64,000 nucleotides of DNA, from assembly GCF_000270245.1 (NCBI RefSeq), contig NC_015635.1, positions 5,518,001 through 5,582,000 of the forward strand, read 5' to 3'. Positions 43,861 to 52,707 of this stretch are shown here, one piece after another. How positions within the stretch are numbered: the stretch's first letter is position 1; the number at the start of each line of letters is the position of its first letter. The DNA comes from Microlunatus phosphovorus NM-1. Its GTDB lineage: Bacteria > Actinomycetota > Actinomycetes > Propionibacteriales > Propionibacteriaceae. The position numbers and the translations under genes were made by a program. The notes beneath the pieces are model-generated. The model was not told the origin of the DNA. It saw only the letters and a program-made list of their open reading frames with translations, and ran no database searches.

Positions 43861-44278
43861 AAGACACCCCCACCACGACCGCTGACGGATCGGCCGTCAG
43901 GACATCCAACTCGTCGTCGCAGTCGTAGTCTTCCGGGCCGCACGGCTCACCTGGCTCGTCACCATCGGCGACCACCAGCACCAGCGACGCCAGCTGCGCC
44001 AACGCCCCCGCCAGCCGTGGATCCGCCAACTCATACCGCACCCGCCGGCCCACCGGCACCGTGGACACCAGACCACAACCCCGCAAACACGTCAGATGGT
44101 TCGACACGTTGGCCCGTGTCAGACCCAGATCGTCGGCCATGTCCGACGGGAAGGTCGGACCCTGCACCAAGCTCAGCAGCAGCCGCCGGCGTGTCGGATC
44201 AGCCAGCGCCTTTCCCACCCTGCCCAACGCCTCCGCATCTACTACCACCCTGGGCGCCGCGGTCATCTCGTCATCCAT
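43853..44278 (-). CDS. ArsR-family metal sensor, CmtR-like
   Basis: 141 residues from the ATG at 44278 (the frame opens further up but without a start context). Winged helix: RVGKALADPTRRRLLLSLVQ, MADDLGLTRANVSNHLTCLR, GCGLVSTVPVGRRVRYEL. The Cys pair in the recognition helix (LTCLRGCG, C-x3-C) is the CmtR Cd/Pb-site signature. Extra cysteines (EPCGPEDYDC) in the tail may supply the third ligand. It controls the ATPase gene it overlaps. Metal release from the promoter 10-60 bases upstream is expected from the family. Confidence 0.92.
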   Translation of the reverse strand: MDDEMTAAPRVVVDAEALGRVGKALADPTRRRLLLSLVQGPTFPSDMADDLGLTRANVSNHLTCLRGCGLVSTVPVGRRVRYELADPRLAGALAQLASLVLVVADGDEPGEPCGPEDYDCDDELDVLTADPSAVVVGVSYG

Positions 44279-44284
44279 AGCCCA

Positions 44285-44316
44285 GATGATACAGAAGCTG
44301 CTGAATTCAGTCAGCG
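44285..44316 (-). promoter_or_regulatory. Probable promoter/operator of the CmtR-like operon
   Basis: On the minus strand CTGACT and TATCAT lie 17 bases apart just upstream of the start at 44278. The perfect palindrome CTGAATTCAG (44301-44310) falls in the spacer, a plausible site for the ArsR-type repressor. Confidence 0.5.
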
Positions 44317-44789
44317 CTGTCCACAGAACTGTGCCCCAACCCCGGAGTGCGGCCCCGAGTCCAGGCCAATCCTGACCGAATGTCCCAGAACAACGCGGCC
44401 CCAGCAGGACAATCACCGCGGCGTGGTGCTCACCTGCTACCTCACCTCCGCTTGACGGTCGATTGGCGCGTCTCACCCTCCTGCGAGGAACGCGAGCCCG
44501 TTGAGGACGCGGCCGTGGTCGGTGGCCTCACGGCAAGCAAGATACGCACTGCCAACGGCCACTGATGGCGGGCCTTGCCCGCCCGGATGGCCTCTGCGCA
44601 TACCCGCTCGAGCACGGTTGGGCCGAACGTCGGCGACTCTATGTGCCCACGGGTGTCACCGAGCGGATGTTCGAAACGGGCGATCCGCGTGCTCGCTAAC
44701 ATCGTGTTGCGACGATGAAAGCTGGTGCGTCTGAGGAGAGGCTCGGCGGCTGCGTCAGCCAGCCCGCAGCTGAGCGACGGGGCTGAACG
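44317..44789. other. Spacer upstream of small membrane protein genes
   Basis: No gene firmly supported. A leftward frame (44705 to 44442) starting MLASTRIARFEHPLGDTRGH is 87 codons and could be a small gene or fragment, but I recognise no family. Confidence 0.3.
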
Positions 44790-45101
44790 ATGGCGCTGGA
44801 ATGGCTGTTGTCGGCGGTGGTCATCGCGATCGCCACACCACTGTTCGGGCACTTTGAAACCGTTCGACCTACCTGGGTGCGGATCTTGCGCTGGTTGGCC
44901 TACCTGGGCGTCACGGGTCTCCTCGGGGCCACGGTCGGGCGCCCCTGGACGCTGGTCTGGGTGATCGGGCTGCCAACCGTAGGTGGGGTCTTCCATCTCG
45001 CCTGGTGTCTGCGGCATGGCATCAACCCGATAACCGCTGAACCCCGCGACCGTTACGAACAGCTTCGTGCACGCTCAGGACAGCTGGGGGTCAGACAATG
45101 A
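44790..45101 (+). CDS. Small three-segment membrane protein
   Basis: 103 residues from ATG 44790. Three hydrophobic stretches (LEWLLSAVVIAIATPLFGHF, WLAYLGVTGLLGATVG, LVWVIGLPTVGGVFHLAWCL) and a positively charged tail (RDRYEQLRARSG) predicted cytoplasmic. No family recognised. The regular hydrophobicity and compact fit before the next membrane gene support a real gene. Confidence 0.65.
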   Translation: MALEWLLSAVVIAIATPLFGHFETVRPTWVRILRWLAYLGVTGLLGATVGRPWTLVWVIGLPTVGGVFHLAWCLRHGINPITAEPRDRYEQLRARSGQLGVRQ

Positions 45102-45141
45102 CAGGTTCTTGCCACAGTCCGCGTCTGAGAAGGTCTGCGAA

Positions 45142-45645
45142 GTGAACTGGCTTGAGCGGCGTAGCCAAAGGGAACTTGGCAGGGAAGCTGCTGAACGGGT
45201 AAGCGCAGGATGCTATGGAGCGATTGTGGCCGCGTCGACGCTGGCGGGCACGGCCGAGTTGCCGACCGGCAAGTTGACGTTGCTGGTCGTTGCCACCAAC
45301 TTGGTCTACTTCGGGACCCACGTCCTGGCCTACTCGATCGGCGACCCCGACCTGGAGCGCCAGCACCTCCATCGGATCGCTGCCCGCCACGCGCGCGTTG
45401 CCGCACCGATGATCAGCGCAGCGTTCCTCCCGCTCATCGTGGCCTTGGTGCTCGAAGCTCTTGGCGTTCAGCACGACCAAGCAACGAATATTGGCGTCTT
45501 CACCGCCGCAGGGCTGCTGGTCGTCGTCGCGCTTCCCGGCGCCTATCTGCACGGGCTGCGCGGATGGAGACTGGTGTTGATCACGCTGCTGATCGTCGCA
45601 ATGACAGCATTGCTCGTTGTCGCGAAGGTGTGGCTGACGCATTGA
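45142..45645 (+). CDS. Four-segment membrane protein of unknown function
   Basis: 167 residues from GTG 45142. The frame opens earlier at 45067, but that part overlaps the previous gene and lacks membrane character. Hydrophobic segments: ERVSAGCYGAIVAASTLAGT, KLTLLVVATNLVYFGTHVLA, AAPMISAAFLPLIVALVLEA, IGVFTAAGLLVVVALPGAYL and LVLITLLIVAMTALLVVAKV. No family assigned. Downstream of another small membrane gene on the same strand, perhaps one transcript. Confidence 0.65.
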   Translation: MNWLERRSQRELGREAAERVSAGCYGAIVAASTLAGTAELPTGKLTLLVVATNLVYFGTHVLAYSIGDPDLERQHLHRIAARHARVAAPMISAAFLPLIVALVLEALGVQHDQATNIGVFTAAGLLVVVALPGAYLHGLRGWRLVLITLLIVAMTALLVVAKVWLTH

Positions 45646-45783
45646 CCCGCGCCCCCTTACCCTCACCAACGGGGACGCGTTCAACGCCTAGAACCCTGCC
45701 GAACGAGAGAATCTCGCATATCGCACGGCCTGATGCCAGTCTCGACACCTGTTCCAGGGAAGCAGCATCCTCACGATTCGTCG

Positions 45784-46035
45784 TCAGCGCTTCCGCCGCT
45801 CGTAGGCCCACAGGCACGGTCCGAGCACGGCGAGCGTGATCAGGAATGCGCTGACCCCTGGGAGCACGGCGCCCGTGCGCCACACAACAGCAGCGCCCGC
45901 GGTGGCGCAGATGAGCGACAACAGCCAAAGCCGCACCTGTTTGGCTACCTCGGCGCGGGTGTTGGCTGGTGGGTTTCGGCGGCGGTCTGGATCGACAGGC
46001 ACGATCTTGATTCTCTCTTGGGACGATACCGGCAA
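45784..46035 (-). CDS. Small two-segment membrane protein
   Basis: 83 residues. Basic N-terminal tail (RIKIVPVDPDRRRNPPANTR) then two membrane segments (QVRLWLLSLICATAGAAVVW, VLPGVSAFLITLAVLGPCLW) and a YERRKR end. Typical of small actinobacterial membrane proteins with no known role. It lies opposite to its neighbours. Confidence 0.5.
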   Translation of the reverse strand: MPVSSQERIKIVPVDPDRRRNPPANTRAEVAKQVRLWLLSLICATAGAAVVWRTGAVLPGVSAFLITLAVLGPCLWAYERRKR

Positions 46036-46160
46036 CGATGACGCCGGGTGCTTGGCATTCCCTGCCAGTCGCAGGCACCTCCAGCAACCAATCGTCTAGC
46101 CACGATGATATCGAACCTGTACGATTCAGTGCGTCAGCTGAGAGTCGAACGGAATCGTGG

Positions 46161-46902
46161 ATGACACTTGTTGCCCGTGCTGCGGTCTTGGTCAGCTTCC
46201 CGGTGTCGGCCGCGATTGTCGGGTCACTCTTTGCCCTGATCAGACGTCCAGGGCCGCGTCTGATCAGCGGCATTCAGCATTTCGCGGCCGGTGTGGTGAT
46301 GGCGGCGTTAGTTGGGGAAGTGATGCCGGACCTTCGCCGCGAGGGGCAGTTGCCGTGGGCTGTCGGGGGGTTCGTGATCGGTGTCGCGGTCGTCCTGTCA
46401 CTGGGTGCGTGGGGCCGACGGCTGGAGAGTGGGGAACGGTCAGTAGCGCGAACGGTCGGGTATGTGCTGCCGGTTGGATTACTGGTTGCGGTCGGCATCG
46501 ATTTGGTTCTGGATGGGTCTGTTGGTCGGCCTGGGGGTCACCCTCGGTTCCAGCGAGGGGCTGATCTTGACGATCGCGTTGACGATCGAGATCTTGTTCT
46601 TGTCACTGTCGGTGGTGGGTGAACTCGTCGACGAGGGAGTGCCCAGGTCGCGGGCAGCGATCATCTGCATCGTGCTGGGATTAGCGACCGCTGTCGGCGC
46701 GATCGGTGGCGCAGCTCTTCTCGGGGATGCCTCTGCTGCGGTCTTGGCGGGGGTGTTGGCTTTCGGGTCGGCCGCCCTTCTCTACCTGGCTGTCGAGGAA
46801 CTGCTGGTCGAAGCCCACGAGGAGCGGGAGACGCCGGTCCTTGGTGCAATGTTTTTCATCGGGTTCCTCCTGATCTACGTTCTCGGAGAGGTCGCCGCCT
46901 GA
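46161..46902 (+). pseudogene. ZIP-like metal transporter with one frameshift
   Basis: From ATG 46161 the first frame gives RAAVLVSFPVSAAIVGSLFA, ISGIQHFAAGVVMAALVGEV and LPVGLLVAVGIDLVLDG. The second frame continues as LLVGLGVTLGSSEGLILTIA, LTIEILFLSLSVVGELVDEG and ALLYLAVEELLVEAHEERET. Joined, these form an eight-segment ZIP-type protein. The H-F-A-A-G-V segment and E-L-L-V-E-A-H-E end are family marks. One extra G in the run at 46515-46517 causes the break. If that G is a sequencing error, this is an intact divalent-metal transporter of about 246 residues, fitting the metal theme of the region. Confidence 0.75.
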
Positions 46903-47021
46903 CGGGGGTCTGTGTTCCGCTGGGTGTTGTCGGACTGTCAGTGATCGAGCCAGATTCAGGCCGAGTCATGCAGGCAGCGACAATCACGGGTGCGCGTCCA
47001 CTCGTGTCTGCCGCCGTGACG

Positions 47022-47037
47022 CAGGTCTCGTGACCTG
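47022..47037. terminator. Short stem-loop between convergent genes
   Basis: CAGGTC-TCGT-GACCTG, a perfect 6-bp stem between the ZIP-like gene (+) and the 3' end of the cytochrome-biogenesis operon (-). Possible bidirectional terminator. Weak by itself. Confidence 0.35.
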
Positions 47038-47071
47038 GCCACGACAAGGAACTCCGACGTGACCGCTGCGG

Positions 47072-48055
47072 CTAGACACCGGCGTAGGAGTGGAGCCCGG
47101 AGACGAGGAGGTTGATGCCGACGAAGTTGAACCAGAAGGACGCCACCCCGATCAGGGCGATCACTGCGGCTCGGGTGCCGCGCCAGCCGGCGGTGGAGCG
47201 GGCGTGCAGGTAGCAGGCATAGACGATCCAGGTGACCAGTGCCCAGGTCTCTTTGGGGTCCCAACCCCAGTAGCGGCCCCAGGCGTACTCGGCCCAGATC
47301 GCGCCCGCGGCGACGGTGAAGGTCCACAGCGGGAACGCGAAGGCGTGGAAGCGGTACGCATACAGGTCGAGCTTGCGTGAGTCGGGAATCCGGCCCAGGT
47401 ATCCGTTGAGCGTGCTCTTCCGCTCGGCACGCTGCCGGATCAGGAACAGGATCGACAGCAGGGCACCGATGTTGAAGGCGGCCCCGGCGATCGCGGCGGC
47501 CACGATGTGGATGACGAACCAGACGGAGTGCAGCGCTGGCACCAGCGGCGCAACGGCCACGTAGAAGACGGTCACCGCCAACCCGTTCCCGACTGCGGCC
47601 AGCATCGTCACGGGCAAGCCCAGCCAACGGCTACCGGTACGCCAGACCATCACCAGATATGCAGTGACGATCAGCGTCATCGCGGTGATGGTGAACTCGT
47701 ACATGTTGCCCCAGGGCGGTCGCCCGGCTGCCAGCCCTCGCAGCACTGTTCCGACGAAACTGAGCAGGAGCCCGACCACTGTCAGCGCAACGCCGATCCG
47801 GCCCCACAGCTCAACTCTCATCTCACTCATGCGCTGGTCGAGAGCCGCATCGGCGGCCGTTGGCGCCGGTAACGCTGCAGGCAGCTGTACGGCGCCCGAG
47901 CCGATGTGGGCGCGTGCCAACTCGCGCTCAGCGACGGTCTCTTCGAGGGGGGTTCTTCGTGCCGCAGCCCATTCGGCCGCGTGCGCTGTCACCGCCAGGA
48001 GGTAGACCACGACTGAGGTGACCAGTGCAGCGTTGGAAGCGTATTCGAGGTTCAT
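47072..48055 (-). CDS. resC: Cytochrome c biogenesis protein CcsA/ResC (heme handling)
   Basis: 327 residues from ATG 48055, which overlaps the ResB stop by 4 bases. The tryptophan-rich heme-binding segment is complete: AEYAWGRYWGWDPKETWALV, with periplasmic His in HSVWFVIHIVAAAIAGAA and GNMYEF earlier. Eight membrane segments. System II heme export and ligation to apocytochromes occurs in a complex with ResB. Last gene of the operon. Confidence 0.95.
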   Translation of the reverse strand: MNLEYASNAALVTSVVVYLLAVTAHAAEWAAARRTPLEETVAERELARAHIGSGAVQLPAALPAPTAADAALDQRMSEMRVELWGRIGVALTVVGLLLSFVGTVLRGLAAGRPPWGNMYEFTITAMTLIVTAYLVMVWRTGSRWLGLPVTMLAAVGNGLAVTVFYVAVAPLVPALHSVWFVIHIVAAAIAGAAFNIGALLSILFLIRQRAERKSTLNGYLGRIPDSRKLDLYAYRFHAFAFPLWTFTVAAGAIWAEYAWGRYWGWDPKETWALVTWIVYACYLHARSTAGWRGTRAAVIALIGVASFWFNFVGINLLVSGLHSYAGV

Positions 48056-49662
48056 GACATCGTCGTCCTGTTCGATGTGGTCAATTGGGTGGATAGGTCG
48101 GCGATGTCGGTGTCTAGCCCGGCCCGTGCGTCTGCTCGATCGAGGCCACCCACCTCCAACTGATGGGCACCGTCGGTGGTGTCGACGACGCGGACCCAGA
48201 TCCGGCGCGGTCTCACGAACAACGACAGGCACAACCCGAGAACTGCGGCCGCGATCGCTCCCAATACCAGCCGCAAGCCGGGGGTGTCGCTCATCTGCAG
48301 TTTCACCCAGCGCACCACCCCGGTCATCTCGATGCTGCCCTTGCCGTCCGGCAAGGTGTACCTGGTGCCGGGCCGCAGTAGGACGCGTATCGGCTCACCG
48401 TCGGCTTCCTTCAGCTGGGTGAGTCCGGTGGTGTCGAGGGAGTACACGTTCTCTGGTCGCCCGGTCTCGGTCTTCGGCGGCCCATACCAGACGTTGACGT
48501 ACAGGGCCGGGTCGATCAGGTCCGGGAAGACTGACCGTGGGCCCTTTTCGTCGACCTTGGCGGTGGGGGCGAAGATCCCCTCGAAGGCGAGCCGCTCAGG
48601 ACGGCCGTCGGGCACTTTGACCACGCCGAGGGAGGTGAAGGTGCCGTCTTGCGGGAGGAAGACGACCGGCCCGGCGAACGCGGTCTCCCCGGTGCCGTCG
48701 CGGACGGTGACGACCGGCGCGTAGCCGTGGCCGATGAGGTGGACCGTGGTGCCTTGGACGCGGATCGGCCTGTTGACTTCCACCGTCTTCGGGTACGGGG
48801 TCGAGCCGGGTTGGTCGGTGACCATGGTGTCCAGTTCGAACAATCGCGCAGCCCCAGTCTGCACCGGCCCAGTCTCGAAGGCGACGCGGAAGTCCGTGAT
48901 GTCGATGGAGAACGGGCGTAGCTGTCGCTCGGTGAACCATCCTCCGGTGGTCAGGTCGTCGTATTGGGTGAGACTGTTGGCGAAGCCTTGCCCGACGACC
49001 ACGACGGCGGATCCCCGGAATCCGTACAGGCCGCCGACCGCCACCGCGATCAACAGCACCACCAGGCTGGAGTGGAAGACCAGGTTGCCGGCCTCCCGAA
49101 GGTAGCCGCGCTCGGCGGCGACCGAGCCTTCGTGTTCGACAACCCGATACCGGCGGCGACGCAACTCAGCCGCAGCCTTACGCAGCACCACCGGTCCGGA
49201 CGTGTCCGACTGCAGCTCACTGACGGTGTAGACGGGCAGCCGGGACAGGTTTCGCGGAGTCCGGGGCGGCGGCCGCCTCAGGGCGCGGGCATACACAGCC
49301 GCGCGGGGCAGGATGCAGCCGATCAGTGACACGAACAGCAGAAGGTAGATCGCGGAGAACCAGGGCGAGGTGTAGACGCCGAACAGTCCGAGCTTGTCGT
49401 AGATCGGGCCCAGGTTCGGATTCTCGGCGATGAAGTCGCTCACCCTGATCGGTCCCACGTCACGCTGCGGAAGCAACGATCCCGGGATCGCGGCAACGGC
49501 CAAGGCGAACAGGAGCAGCAGCGCCGTCCGCATCGAGGTGAGCTGTGCCCACAGCCAACGCAGCCAGCCGGCGGCCCCGAGGCGCGGCGGTCTGCCGTCG
49601 CCGACAGAATCGGTGGCGGCGATGGGGGCCTGCTGCCCGGTGTCGGAGTGGCTCATCGTCAT
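48052..49662 (-). CDS. resB: Cytochrome c biogenesis protein ResB
   Basis: 536 residues. Begins with a soluble tail, then WAQLTSMRTALLLLFALAVA, the Ccs1/ResB signature, with paired membrane segments (PWFSAIYLLLFVSLIGCILP, LVFHSSLVVLLIAVAVGGLY), a large extracytoplasmic domain (residues 230-460) and a final segment RLVLGAIAAAVLGLCLSLFV. The His in NLVFHSSLVV is the expected heme ligand region. Overlaps both neighbours by 4 bases. Forms the System II synthetase with ResC. Confidence 0.95.
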   Translation of the reverse strand: MTMSHSDTGQQAPIAATDSVGDGRPPRLGAAGWLRWLWAQLTSMRTALLLLFALAVAAIPGSLLPQRDVGPIRVSDFIAENPNLGPIYDKLGLFGVYTSPWFSAIYLLLFVSLIGCILPRAAVYARALRRPPPRTPRNLSRLPVYTVSELQSDTSGPVVLRKAAAELRRRRYRVVEHEGSVAAERGYLREAGNLVFHSSLVVLLIAVAVGGLYGFRGSAVVVVGQGFANSLTQYDDLTTGGWFTERQLRPFSIDITDFRVAFETGPVQTGAARLFELDTMVTDQPGSTPYPKTVEVNRPIRVQGTTVHLIGHGYAPVVTVRDGTGETAFAGPVVFLPQDGTFTSLGVVKVPDGRPERLAFEGIFAPTAKVDEKGPRSVFPDLIDPALYVNVWYGPPKTETGRPENVYSLDTTGLTQLKEADGEPIRVLLRPGTRYTLPDGKGSIEMTGVVRWVKLQMSDTPGLRLVLGAIAAAVLGLCLSLFVRPRRIWVRVVDTTDGAHQLEVGGLDRADARAGLDTDIADLSTQLTTSNRTTMS

Positions 49663-51299
49663 CGCCCAACACCTGAGGTGCCGGCCCGACGATGGCGCCG
49701 GGCGGCCACTCCGAGGACCGCGAAGGCGAGCAAGGTACCCCAGCCGAGGGTCTGGGTCAGGGCGGGACCAACGACGACGGCGGGAGTGAGACCGGTGCGT
49801 AGCGGCACGTTGGTCACTCGTGCCGCGACCTGGTCGACACCGGCCTGGTCGGTGACCGATCCGTCGGCGCTGATGACTTGGCTGGTCCCGACGGTGGAGA
49901 TGTTCACCACGGATCGTCCGGTCTCGATGGCGCGCAGGCGGGCGAAGGCGAGCTGCTGCATGTTCTCGTCGGTTCCTCGGAAGTCGGCGTTGTTGGTCTG
50001 GAACAGGTATGCCTGGGTGCCGCGTCGTGCCCCGTCCCAGATCACGTCGTCATAGATCACGTCGAAACAGATCGCCAGGCCGAGCACAGTGCCGTTCACG
50101 GTCACGACCGGCGGACGAGTGCCGGGGATGTAGTCGCGCTTGATCAAACCGACCAGGTCGGGGACCAGTCGCTCATACAGCCAGCGATCTGGGACGTACT
50201 CGCCGAACGGGACCGGGTTGACCTTGTCGTACAACTGGCTGGCGCCGGCTTGTGTCCACAACAGCGACGTGTTGAAACTCTGCCCGCCGCGTGCCGTGGC
50301 GGCGTTGACCAGCAGCGGCGCCCTGGCCCGTCGCACCAGGTCATGCAGCGCCGCCGCCGTCGTCGGCCGGTTCAGCGGATCGGAGTCCACCCCACCCTCG
50401 GGCCACACCAACAGATCCATGGTTTGGCCCAGGATCGGTTCGCTGGCAGCGGTCTGCGCGACCAGCACGTCACCCGGCGACCGGTCGTCGAAGTAGCCGG
50501 TCGGCCCGTTGCCTTGCGCCCAGCCGACCCTCAGGCCGCCGGCCGTGGCGGTGGGGAACGCCGGCACGACCAGCAACACGATCAGTGCTGTTGACGGCAG
50601 CAGAACGGCAGGGATGGTGATGGCGGCGGCCCGGACGGCTTGGACGACGGCGGCGCACACCACCACCATCAGAAAGGACAGCCCGCTGGCCCCGGTCCAA
50701 GAGACCGACTCGGCGACTGGACCGTCGACCTGGCTGACGGCCAGCCGCGCCCACGGGAACCCGCCGTATGGCCAGGAGCCCATGACGATCTCCCGCAGCG
50801 TCCACGCTCCTGCAACCAGGACCGGGACCAGCAGCAGCTGCGGTCGGCGACCGGGCAGCACCTGCGTGCTCCATCGGTACAGCAGGGTGATGACGATCGA
50901 GCCGGCCGCGACCAAAGCGGTCTGCGCGCTGACCAGGGCCAGCCATGGCAGCGGACCGAGGAACGACGCCACCCACTGCAGGTGTGCGAGGTAGAAGACG
51001 GCCCCGTAGCTGGCTCCGACCAGCAAAGCACCGCCGATGCTGCGGCCGACCAGACAGACCAAGATCACGATCACGCTGACCCAGGCCAACGGCCACCAAC
51101 CGATCGTGGGAAACGCGGCGTCCAGCAACCACCCAGCGGCCGCTGCTACGGGCACAGCCCAGCCCAGACGCAGCATCGATCCAGGCCGCCGAGGAAGACA
51201 GTCGGTGAGCTGAGGGCTGCCGGTGAGCTGATGGCCGGGGTGGGTCGAACCGGCGGGAGTCGCCTGCTCCGCGGCGGCCTGGGGTGCACCGGAGGTCAT
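49659..51299 (-). CDS. lnt: Apolipoprotein N-acyltransferase
   Basis: 546 residues from ATG 51299. N-terminal membrane domain (WLLDAAFPTIGWWPLAWVSV, LREIVMGSWPYGGFPWARLA) and a nitrilase-like domain with the catalytic triad visible: Glu in DLLVWPEGGVD, Lys in YDKVNPVPFGEYVP, Cys in GLAICFDVIYDDV. Lnt adds the third acyl chain to lipoproteins. Its place inside a cytochrome c/thiol operon, coupled by ATGA to both resB and ccdA, is unusual. Substrates could include the TlpA-like and cupredoxin-like lipoproteins encoded nearby (inference). Confidence 0.95.
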   Translation of the reverse strand: MTSGAPQAAAEQATPAGSTHPGHQLTGSPQLTDCLPRRPGSMLRLGWAVPVAAAAGWLLDAAFPTIGWWPLAWVSVIVILVCLVGRSIGGALLVGASYGAVFYLAHLQWVASFLGPLPWLALVSAQTALVAAGSIVITLLYRWSTQVLPGRRPQLLLVPVLVAGAWTLREIVMGSWPYGGFPWARLAVSQVDGPVAESVSWTGASGLSFLMVVVCAAVVQAVRAAAITIPAVLLPSTALIVLLVVPAFPTATAGGLRVGWAQGNGPTGYFDDRSPGDVLVAQTAASEPILGQTMDLLVWPEGGVDSDPLNRPTTAAALHDLVRRARAPLLVNAATARGGQSFNTSLLWTQAGASQLYDKVNPVPFGEYVPDRWLYERLVPDLVGLIKRDYIPGTRPPVVTVNGTVLGLAICFDVIYDDVIWDGARRGTQAYLFQTNNADFRGTDENMQQLAFARLRAIETGRSVVNISTVGTSQVISADGSVTDQAGVDQVAARVTNVPLRTGLTPAVVVGPALTQTLGWGTLLAFAVLGVAARRHRRAGTSGVGR

Positions 51300-52060
51300 A
51301 GCGCTGTGGTGAACTGGGCTGCCCACTGGCGCAGGACGGCGGTGGCCTGATCCCACCATCCGCTGACCAGCAGCAGACCGAGGATGATCATGGCGGCACC
51401 GCCGACGCGGAGCACCGCCTGCTGGTGTCGGCGCAGCAGGTCGACAGCGCGGCCCATGGTGGCGAAGGCAGCGGCCGCTACGAGGAACGGAATGCCGAGG
51501 CCGAGGGCGTAGGTGAACGCCAACAGCCCGCCCCGGGTGGCACTGCCTTCGGTGAGGGCGAGGGACAGCACGACGCTGAGGGTGGGTCCGATGCACGGGG
51601 TCCAGCCGAGACCGAACACCACACCCAGCAACGGCGCGCCGGCGATGCCGACGGCCGGCAGCCGTTGCAGCCGGATCTCACGACGTCCGATGGGCAGCAG
51701 CCCGGTGAAGATCAGCCCCATCACGATGGTGAGGATCCCCACGACTCGGCTGATTTGCGTCTGATAGGTGAGCAGGGCCTGTCCGAGGCTGCCGAACACG
51801 ACACCAGCGGCGACGAAGACGGCGGCGAACCCGAGAACGAACAGCGCGGTGCCCGCCAGAGCCCGTCCGGGACGGTGATGGCCGGCGACGAGATCGGCGG
51901 CGCCCATCCCGCTGGCGTAGGCGAGGTAGCCGGGCAGCAGCGGCACTACGCATGGGCTGAAGAACGACACCAGTCCGGCCAGCAGGGCCACGGGCAACGC
52001 GACCAGCATCGACCCGGCCACGGCGTTCTGTGCCCAGTCGGCGATCTCCAGCGGCACCAT
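51296..52060 (-). CDS. ccdA: CcdA-type thiol-disulfide transmembrane reductase
   Basis: 254 residues with six membrane segments. Redox cysteines occur in FFSPCVVPLLPGYL (TM1) and GLGWTPCIGPTLS (TM4), the pair that relays electrons from cytoplasmic thioredoxin outward. It would reduce the TlpA-like lipoprotein encoded immediately upstream (2-base gap) to keep apocytochrome cysteines reduced. Coupled to lnt by ATGA. Confidence 0.95.
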   Translation of the reverse strand: MVPLEIADWAQNAVAGSMLVALPVALLAGLVSFFSPCVVPLLPGYLAYASGMGAADLVAGHHRPGRALAGTALFVLGFAAVFVAAGVVFGSLGQALLTYQTQISRVVGILTIVMGLIFTGLLPIGRREIRLQRLPAVGIAGAPLLGVVFGLGWTPCIGPTLSVVLSLALTEGSATRGGLLAFTYALGLGIPFLVAAAAFATMGRAVDLLRRHQQAVLRVGGAAMIILGLLLVSGWWDQATAVLRQWAAQFTTAL

Positions 52061-52062
52061 GG

Positions 52063-52704
52063 CTACCGGCCCGTGTAGGCGTCGTCGATGAGCCCGAGCA
52101 GCGTGTTCTTGTCCACCACACCGACGACCCGGCCGGCGATGCGGCCTTCGCGGTCGATGATCAAGGTGGCCGGGATCCCGTTGGGTGGCAGGGTGCCGGC
52201 GAATCGGACCAGCTGTTTGCCGTCCGGGTCGTAGATGTGGCGGTAGGGCACGTCGAAGGCCCGGACGAACGCGCGGGCGGTGTCAGGGTTGTTGTCTTTG
52301 ATGTTGATGCCGACGAAGGCAGCCTTCTTGATGGTGGCGCGGCTGGCGTCGGCCAGGTCGCGCGCCTCCGCACGACAGGGTCCACACCACGACCCCCAGA
52401 CGTTGATCACCACCACCTTGCCCGGGTAGTCCTCGCTGGACACGGTGCCTTTGCCGTCCAGCGCCGGACCGGAGGCGACCGGCGCGGGTTCCCGCTCGCT
52501 GGGCGGAATCCAGGTCAGCGACTTGGCCACCTGCTCGGCGGAGGCGCTGTTGCCTGGATTGCGGTCGCCGGTGCGGGTCACCGACTCACCATCCGCTGGC
52601 GCGCAGCCGCCGGCAAACACTGCGGCGACCACCAATACCACCAAGACAGCGGGGATGGCGGCCGCAGAACGACGGCCCGCCGGTGCTGCTGATTGCCCGG
52701 CCAT
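52063..52704 (-). CDS. TlpA/ResA-like thioredoxin lipoprotein
   Basis: 213 residues. Signal peptide with lipobox (AAVFAGGC), so membrane-anchored. Thioredoxin fold with active site NVWGSWCGPCRAEARDLADA, the cis-Pro loop NGIPATLIIDREG and the ResA-type central insert GINIKDNNPDTARAFVRAF. ResA reduces the disulfide of apocytochrome c using electrons from CcdA. Only 3 bases separate it from the VKOR gene, so oxidising and reducing branches are encoded side by side. Confidence 0.93.
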   Translation of the reverse strand: MAGQSAAPAGRRSAAAIPAVLVVLVVAAVFAGGCAPADGESVTRTGDRNPGNSASAEQVAKSLTWIPPSEREPAPVASGPALDGKGTVSSEDYPGKVVVINVWGSWCGPCRAEARDLADASRATIKKAAFVGINIKDNNPDTARAFVRAFDVPYRHIYDPDGKQLVRFAGTLPPNGIPATLIIDREGRIAGRVVGVVDKNTLLGLIDDAYTGR

Positions 52705-52707
52705 GCG

